In this document: positions 58,752 to 64,000 of the stretch, one piece after another | How the letters are laid out: each line of letters starts with the position of its first letter | Numbering within the stretch: position 1 is the first letter of the stretch | Origin: Rhizobium sp. 18055 | GTDB lineage: Bacteria; Pseudomonadota; Alphaproteobacteria; Rhizobiales; Rhizobiaceae | Assembly: GCF_902706285.1 (NCBI RefSeq) | Contig: NZ_CACSKD010000005.1 | Coordinates: forward strand, 124,001-188,000 | Direction of reading: 5' to 3' | DNA length: 64,000 bases | Notes under the pieces: generated by a model | Database searches by the model: none | Seen by the model: the letters and a program-made list of their open reading frames with translations, nothing else | What the model was told of the DNA's origin: nothing | Program-made: the position numbers and the translations under genes

Positions 58752-61022
58752 ATGGTCGGTCTGGGTCACTTACATGAAAAGCTTGCTGCCGCCTTTGGCG
58801 GGCCCGCCGCTCATCACGAAGATGAGCCGGCTGCGATCCCGGCTGCCCCTTCACCTGTCGCGATAATGCCAAGACCGGCCGGCGCCACGCCAACGCGCAG
58901 GCTGCTGTCCTGGTGGCTCGGCGGCGCCGGTGTGATCGCGGCGGTCGCACTGCTCACACTTGGCTATGCCGGGGGTCTGCTGCCTGTTCTGATCGGGCTG
59001 GGCGCCCTCGTCCTTGCGGCGATCATCGGCTTTGCCGTTCTTTCCACCCGTCGCAGCCAGACGCCGGCGCGGGCCACAGGTGCAATGCTGCACGGCGACC
59101 ACGGCGACACCGAATTGTTCGCAAGCATCCACGATGCGCTTGGCGACATCACCATTACCCGCACGATGGACCGACGGATCGTCGCCGCCAACGAGATGTT
59201 CCGGCGGCTGACGGGCCGGTCGGACCCGAAGGGCCAGACCTGCGAGGAGATCGGCATCGCCTTTCGCCCGGGCGCCGAACCGCACCGCTACGATGTGGAG
59301 ATCTCGACGCCGGAGGGGCAGCGCATCTTCTTCTGGCGCGATGTCGTCACCCGCGATGCGGCCGATGGCCGGCTGCTGCTGCACAGCATCGCCCGTGACG
59401 TGACGAGCGAGCGGATGGCGGCACAGGCGCGCGAAGAGGCACGGCAGAAGGCTGAATTCAACAGCGCGTCCAAATCCCGGCTGCTGGCCACCGTCAGCCA
59501 CGAGCTGCGCACGCCGCTCTCCGGCATTCTCGGCATGACCCATCTCCTGACCGAGACGCGGATGACGCAGGAGCAGGACAACTACCTCACCGGCATCCGC
59601 CAGTCCGGCCATGCGCTGACCCAGCTGGTCGAGGATCTGCTCGATTTCTCGACCATCGAGGTCGGCCGTTTCCAGCTTCGTCCGCGGTCGGAATCGTTGC
59701 GCAAGCTGCTCGAGAGCGTCGTCGAGATGCTGGCCCACCGGGCGCATGAAAAGGGCATCGAGATCGGCTCGACCGTTTCCTCCGACGTTCCAGAATTCAT
59801 GAATTTCGACCCTGCCCGCCTGAGGCAGGTGCTGTTCAACGTCATCGGCAATGCGGTGAAGTTCACCCAGGTCGGCGGCGTCTTCATTCGCGTGTCGCTG
59901 CAGGACGAGGAACTGCTGATCACGGTGACCGATACCGGGCCCGGCATGACCGACGAGGAACAGGCGCGGGTTTTCGGCGAGTTCGAACAGGGCGGCACGG
60001 CCACGGAGAAAAGCACCGGCACCGGTCTTGGTCTGGCGATCTCCGCCCGCATCATGCGCGAGTTCGGCGGTGCGCTGACGGTTGCCAGCGAAAAGGGCAC
60101 CGGCAGCGAGTTTTCGATCCGCTTCCGGGCGGAAGAGGACGAGCAGGCCCACTCGCGGCGCGATGCGCTGCTCTCAGGCAATCTCGTGGTGTTGCTGGCG
60201 CCGGCAGGGGCTGCCCGCATGGCGATTTCCGAAACCATCCGCACGCTCGGCGGCCAATGTCATTTCGTCGAGGATGGCGAGACGGCACGCTGGATCCTGC
60301 TCGACATGGCCGCCAACGGCCGCCGCCCGACCGACATCATCGTCGATCACCGGATGTCGGCAGAGTTTGCGACGCATCTGGCCGACCGTGCCGATATCGC
60401 AGCGCTTGGCCTGCGCAAGATCTTTCTGGTCAATCCGGAAGAGCGCAACGCCCATTCACTGGATCTGTTCGACGCCTGGCTGATCCGGCCTTTGCGCGAG
60501 CAGTCGCTGATCGACGTGCTGCGCGGGCGCATGCGCGGCATGGAAAAGCGCGATGCGCTGAACGACAACCAGCCCGGCTTCAGCGCCGGCATTCCCGAGG
60601 CCGGCATGCAGAGCGGATTGAAGATCCTGCTTGCCGAAGACGATCCGATCAATGCCATGCTGATCCGCGCCATGCTTGAGAAGGCCGGCCACAGTGTCCA
60701 GCATGTCGAGCATTTCGAGGCGCTGCTCGACGCGGCGCTGGCGGAAGGAAGCGTGCGGCCCGACATCGTCATCAGCGACCTGTCGATGCCCGGTGGCGAC
60801 GGCATCGAGATGATTGGCCGGCTACGTGGTCACGAACGCCGGCTTGACGTGCCATCCGTGCCGATCATCGTTCTGACGGCCGACAAGCGCGATGAATCCC
60901 GTCGTCAAGTCTTGCTGAACGGGGCAAACCGGGTCATGCTGAAACCCGTCGATCCCATAAGGCTCCTGACCGAAGTTCAGGCTGTCGCCGCCCTCTCCGC
61001 TCGTCGCGCCGAGGCGCTTTAG
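58752..61022 (+). CDS. Hybrid sensor histidine kinase/response regulator
   Basis: A 756-residue protein: two membrane helices (52-75 and 78-100), a PAS-like domain (120-215), a HisKA domain with His250 in ATVSHELRTPLSGILG, an ATPase domain (GTATEKSTGTGLGLAIS), a degenerate receiver-like segment, and a true receiver with DD in ILLAEDDPIN and the phospho-acceptor in VISDLSMPGGDG. The membrane part has almost no periplasmic loop, so the signal is likely cytosolic or intramembrane. It is downstream of lspA and upstream of olsB. Confidence 0.88.
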   Translation: MVGLGHLHEKLAAAFGGPAAHHEDEPAAIPAAPSPVAIMPRPAGATPTRRLLSWWLGGAGVIAAVALLTLGYAGGLLPVLIGLGALVLAAIIGFAVLSTRRSQTPARATGAMLHGDHGDTELFASIHDALGDITITRTMDRRIVAANEMFRRLTGRSDPKGQTCEEIGIAFRPGAEPHRYDVEISTPEGQRIFFWRDVVTRDAADGRLLLHSIARDVTSERMAAQAREEARQKAEFNSASKSRLLATVSHELRTPLSGILGMTHLLTETRMTQEQDNYLTGIRQSGHALTQLVEDLLDFSTIEVGRFQLRPRSESLRKLLESVVEMLAHRAHEKGIEIGSTVSSDVPEFMNFDPARLRQVLFNVIGNAVKFTQVGGVFIRVSLQDEELLITVTDTGPGMTDEEQARVFGEFEQGGTATEKSTGTGLGLAISARIMREFGGALTVASEKGTGSEFSIRFRAEEDEQAHSRRDALLSGNLVVLLAPAGAARMAISETIRTLGGQCHFVEDGETARWILLDMAANGRRPTDIIVDHRMSAEFATHLADRADIAALGLRKIFLVNPEERNAHSLDLFDAWLIRPLREQSLIDVLRGRMRGMEKRDALNDNQPGFSAGIPEAGMQSGLKILLAEDDPINAMLIRAMLEKAGHSVQHVEHFEALLDAALAEGSVRPDIVISDLSMPGGDGIEMIGRLRGHERRLDVPSVPIIVLTADKRDESRRQVLLNGANRVMLKPVDPIRLLTEVQAVAALSARRAEAL

Positions 61023-61131
61023 TCGCAGCGAGACCCCTGCGTTTGTTGCGTAGCTGGGGGTTAAAAATGTCACTTTCCTGTCGCATATAAGTGTTTTATG
61101 GCCTCTGAAAGCCGGCAACGAAAGAATCGTC

Positions 61132-62010
61132 ATGTCCGTAGACATCTGCAATCGTGACGCCTTGGTCGAGGCCCCGCGCCCTGCTGCGCAGGCGCCAGAG
61201 CAGAGGCAGAGTGACGTTTTCGGCCGCATCGGCAATCTGGAAACGCGCCTTGCGCGCACGCCCGGCGAGATCGATGCGGCGCAGTCCGTCCGCTACCGCG
61301 TGTTCGTCGAGGAGATGGGCGCGGAGCTACCGGCAGAGGCGATGCGCCGCAAGCGCGACGTCGATGCCTATGATGCGTTCTGCGACCATCTTCTGGTGCT
61401 CGATCGCTCGATCGAGGGTGACAGCGAAGACCAGATCGTCGGCACCTACCGGCTGCTGCGACAGGATGTCGCCATGGCCAATGGCGGATTTTACTCGGCT
61501 TCCGAATTCGACATCGGCGCGCTGATTGCGCGCCATCCGGATAAGCGTTTCATGGAGCTCGGCCGCTCCTGCGTGCTGCCTGAGTATCGCACCAAGCGTA
61601 TCGTCGAGCTGCTGTGGCAGGGCAACTGGGCCTATGCGCTGAAGCACGGGATGAGCGCCATGTTCGGCTGCGCCTCCTTCCCCGGCACCCAACCGGAAGC
61701 CCATGCGCTGGCGCTGTCGTTCCTGCGCCACAACGTTGCAGCGAAGGACGAATGGGCCGTCGGAGCATTGCCGCATCTGGCCCGCGATATGGACCTGATG
61801 CCGGTTGAAGCCATCAACCCGAAGCGGGCGCTGATGGCACTGCCGCCGCTGATCAAGGGTTACCTGCGCCTCGGCGCGATGGTTGGCTCGACCGCTGTTG
61901 TCGACAAGGCGTTCAACACGACGGATGTGCTGATCGTGTTGCCGATTGCAAGCATTTCCGATCGGTATCTGAATTACTACGGTGCGGATGCCGGGCGGTT
62001 TGCCAGCTGA
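61132..62010 (+). CDS. olsB: L-ornithine N(alpha)-acyltransferase OlsB
   Basis: A 292-residue acyltransferase that adds a 3-hydroxyacyl chain from acyl carrier protein to ornithine, the first step of ornithine lipid synthesis. It has the GNAT-like OlsB fold with RYRVFVEEMGAELPAEAM and FMELGRSCVLPEYRTKRIV. Identity is also supported by neighbours: in Sinorhizobium olsB lies next to tme/maeB, as here. Ornithine lipids are phosphate-free membrane lipids useful under phosphate limitation. Confidence 0.88.
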   Translation: MSVDICNRDALVEAPRPAAQAPEQRQSDVFGRIGNLETRLARTPGEIDAAQSVRYRVFVEEMGAELPAEAMRRKRDVDAYDAFCDHLLVLDRSIEGDSEDQIVGTYRLLRQDVAMANGGFYSASEFDIGALIARHPDKRFMELGRSCVLPEYRTKRIVELLWQGNWAYALKHGMSAMFGCASFPGTQPEAHALALSFLRHNVAAKDEWAVGALPHLARDMDLMPVEAINPKRALMALPPLIKGYLRLGAMVGSTAVVDKAFNTTDVLIVLPIASISDRYLNYYGADAGRFAS

Positions 62011-62056
62011 TTTCGGTGGCCGCTGCGGCTGACCTGGCTTTGATGTCGTGCGGTGC

Positions 62057-62220
62057 CCCCTCATCCGACCCTTCGGGCCACCTTCTCCCCGAGGGGAGAA
62101 GGGACGGGCCTTGGAGAATTGAGCATAGAAGTAGCGCGCGAAGCCTCGCCACGTAGCCCTTCTCCCGAGGGAGAAGGGACGGGCAGGTCAGGCGCAGCTC
62201 GTTGAGCCGGGGATGAGGGG
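62057..62220. repeat. RIME-like intergenic repeat
   Basis: Inverted ends CCCCTCATCC (62057-62066) and GGATGAGGGG (62211-62220) bound two related palindromes: CCTTCTCCCC-GA-GGGGAGAAGG (62081-62102) and CCCTTCTCCC-GA-GGGAGAAGGG (62157-62178). This mosaic matches rhizobial intergenic elements (RIME). It sits between the convergent olsB and maeB genes. Confidence 0.85.
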
Positions 62221-62259
62221 CTGCACGGTAAAACGTAAGCCCCTCCCAAACGTTTCCGG

Positions 62260-64000
62260 CTACGACCCAGCCGTATAGGCAGCAATCGCCGCCATGTTGA
62301 CGATGTCGCTGTCCTTGGCGCCCATCGAGGTGATCTGCACCGCCTTGTCGACACCGACGAGGATCGGGCCGATGACCGTCGAGCCGCCGAGTTCCTGCAG
62401 CATCTTGGTGGAGATCGAAGCCGAGTGGAATGCCGGCATGACCAGCACGTTGGCAGGACCCGACAGGCGGCAGAACGGGTACTGCTCCATCACCTTGCGG
62501 TTCAGCGCCACATCCGCTGCCATTTCGCCGTCATACTCGAAATCGACATGGCGCTTGTCGAGGAGCTTGACCGCCTCGCGGACGCGCTCGGAGCGTTCGC
62601 CCGAGGGATGACCGAAGGTGGAATAGGCGAGCATGGCGACGCGCGGGTTATAGCCCATGCGGCGCGCGAAACCGGCAGCCTCGACGGCGATATCGGCCAG
62701 TTCCTCGGCCGACGGCATATCGTGGACGGCGGTGTCGGCGACGAAGACGGTGCGGCCGCGGCAGAGCGCGATCGAGACGCCGATGACGCGGTGGCCGGGC
62801 TTTTCGTCGATGCAACGCCTGACGTCTTCAAGCGCCGTCGAGTAGTTGCGGGTGATGCCGGTGACCATGCCGTCGGCATCGCCGAGCGCCACCATGCAGG
62901 CGGCGAAGTGGTTACGATCGTTGTGGATCAGGCGCTGGGCATCGCGGTGGAGATAGCCTTTGCGCTGCAGCCGGGCATAGAGATAGTCGATATATACCTC
63001 GACGCGGGTAGAGATGCGGGCATTGACGATCTCCAGCCCCGGGCGGTTGAGATCGATACCGGCGCGTTCAGCCGTCGCCTTGATCAGGTCCTCGCGGCCG
63101 AGCAGGATGGCGGTGCCAAGCTGCTGGTTGGCGTAGGAGAGAGCCGCGCGCATCACCTGCTCTTCCTCGGCTTCGGCAAACACCACCCGCTTCGGGCGGC
63201 GGCGGACGCGCTCGTAGAGGCTCGCCAGCGTCGAGGCGATCGGATCGCGACGGGCCGACAGCTCGCGGGCGTAACCGGCCATGTCTGATATGACCTTGCG
63301 GGCGACGCCGCTATCGATCGCCGCCTGGGCAACGGCCACCGGGATGGCCGAGATCAACCGAGGATCGAAGGGGACGGGGATGATGTATTGCGCGCCGAAG
63401 CGCGGGCGGTTGCCCTGGTAGGCGGCGGCGACATCATCCGGCACATCCTCGCGCGCCAGGCTGGCCAAGGCTTTGACGGCAGCGATTTTCATGTCGTCGT
63501 TGATGGTGGTGGCGCGGACATCGAGCGCGCCGCGGAAGATATAGGGGAAGCCGAGAACGTTGTTGACCTGGTTCGGATAGTCCGAACGGCCGGTCGCCAT
63601 GATCGCGTCGTCGCGGATGCGGGCGACTTCCTCGGGCGTGATCTCGGGATCGGGATTGGCCATGGCGAAGATGATCGGCCGGTCGGCCATCGAGGAGATC
63701 ATCGTTTCCGAGAAGGCGCCCTTCTGCGACAGGCCGAAGACGACGTCGGCGCCCTTCATCGCTTCCTCAAGCGTGCGCGCCTTGGTCTTGGCGGCGTGGG
63801 CCGATTTCCACTGGTTCATGCCCTCGGTGCGGCCCTGGTAGATGACGCCCTTGGTGTCGCAGAGGATGATATTCTCGGGTGCAAAGCCCATCGCCTTGAT
63901 CAGCTCGACGCAGGCAATCGCCGCGGCACCGGCACCGTTGCAGACCAGCTTGGTCGTCTTGAGGTCGCGGCCGGTCAGTTCCAGCGCGTTGATCAGGCCG
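62260..64000 (-). CDS. maeB: NADP-dependent malic enzyme with phosphotransacetylase-like domain (partial)
   Basis: The 3' part of a large malic enzyme gene, open to the right edge. Seen are the NAD(P)-binding region (TKLVCNGAGAAAIACVEL at the window edge, then ILCDTKGVIYQGR) and the C-terminal phosphotransacetylase-like domain (KRVVFAEAEEEQVMRAA and GGSTVIGPILVG). It decarboxylates malate to pyruvate with NADP; the second domain is regulatory and binds acetyl-CoA. Sinorhizobium calls it tme. The N-terminal part and start codon lie outside the window. Confidence 0.92.
   Translation of the reverse strand, partial: GLINALELTGRDLKTTKLVCNGAGAAAIACVELIKAMGFAPENIILCDTKGVIYQGRTEGMNQWKSAHAAKTKARTLEEAMKGADVVFGLSQKGAFSETMISSMADRPIIFAMANPDPEITPEEVARIRDDAIMATGRSDYPNQVNNVLGFPYIFRGALDVRATTINDDMKIAAVKALASLAREDVPDDVAAAYQGNRPRFGAQYIIPVPFDPRLISAIPVAVAQAAIDSGVARKVISDMAGYARELSARRDPIASTLASLYERVRRRPKRVVFAEAEEEQVMRAALSYANQQLGTAILLGREDLIKATAERAGIDLNRPGLEIVNARISTRVEVYIDYLYARLQRKGYLHRDAQRLIHNDRNHFAACMVALGDADGMVTGITRNYSTALEDVRRCIDEKPGHRVIGVSIALCRGRTVFVADTAVHDMPSAEELADIAVEAAGFARRMGYNPRVAMLAYSTFGHPSGERSERVREAVKLLDKRHVDFEYDGEMAADVALNRKVMEQYPFCRLSGPANVLVMPAFHSASISTKMLQELGGSTVIGPILVGVDKAVQITSMGAKDSDIVNMAAIAAYTAGS

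Overview
This 64 kb window is chromosomal DNA of an alphaproteobacterium, most probably a member of the Rhizobiaceae (Rhizobium, Agrobacterium, Ensifer or a close relative). The gene content points there: an frcBCAK fructose ABC operon with a divergent ROK repressor, olsB (ornithine lipid acyltransferase) convergent with an NADP-malic enzyme fused to a phosphotransacetylase-like domain, an lptC-lptA-lptB-rpoN-hpf-ptsN run, methyl-accepting proteins ending in a WEEF pentapeptide, a RIME-like intergenic repeat and a small RNA with anti-Shine-Dalgarno loops. The DNA is GC-rich and densely coding. I see no prophage, insertion sequence, integron or CRISPR array.

Layout. 1-9.6 kb: EamA exporter divergent from a MocR regulator, an alpha/beta hydrolase, fructokinase, pyrE, two membrane diguanylate cyclases flanking a glyoxalase-fold protein, and pyrC. 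9.7-15.3 kb: fructose uptake (frcK-frcA-frcC-frcB on the minus strand; frcR and a FucU/RbsD mutarotase divergent). 15.3-19.8 kb: a two-gene hydroxyproline module (epimerase plus D-amino-acid oxidoreductase), small secreted proteins, a three-loop small RNA on the minus strand and tRNA-Arg(ACG). 19.9-27.2 kb: an orphan histidine kinase, a chemoreceptor, then rpmH-rnpA-yidC-engB. 27.2-31.9 kb: an ECF sigma/anti-sigma/fasciclin operon, argB, a HAD nucleotidase and a secreted EF-hand protein. 32.0-36.5 kb: a DUF4160/DUF2442 pair, a LOG-family protein, dapD, dapE and a membrane protein. 36.5-39.8 kb: an arsC remnant, truA-fmt, a FitAB/VapBC-type toxin-antitoxin pair and def. 39.9-46.4 kb: a globin-coupled chemoreceptor, rmuC, ribokinase and a dCache-type chemoreceptor. 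46.4-53.2 kb: ptsN, hpf, rpoN, lptB, lptA, lptC, then sppA and ihfB on the other strand. 53.3-64 kb: lapA-like, two GNATs, a degenerate HtrA-like protein, a CoxG-like protein, an RNA methyltransferase pair with lspA, a hybrid histidine kinase, olsB and the 3' part of maeB/tme, which runs off the right edge.

How it works together. Most genes are housekeeping: pyrimidine synthesis (pyrE, pyrC), arginine (argB), lysine/peptidoglycan (dapD, dapE), N-terminal formyl-methionine handling (fmt, def), RNA modification (truA and two methyltransferases), envelope biogenesis (yidC, lptABC, lspA, olsB) and nitrogen-sigma/PTS control (rpoN, hpf, ptsN). Sugar functions (frc, fructokinase, ribokinase, mutarotase) and signalling (three chemoreceptors, two diguanylate cyclases, two histidine kinases, one ECF sigma) are unusually frequent. 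The most noteworthy items are the small RNA locus with three CCTCCTCCC loops (18.28-18.40 kb), a decayed arsC behind truA, an HtrA/PDZ protein that has lost all three catalytic residues, and perfect palindromic operators at the MocR and FitAB promoters.
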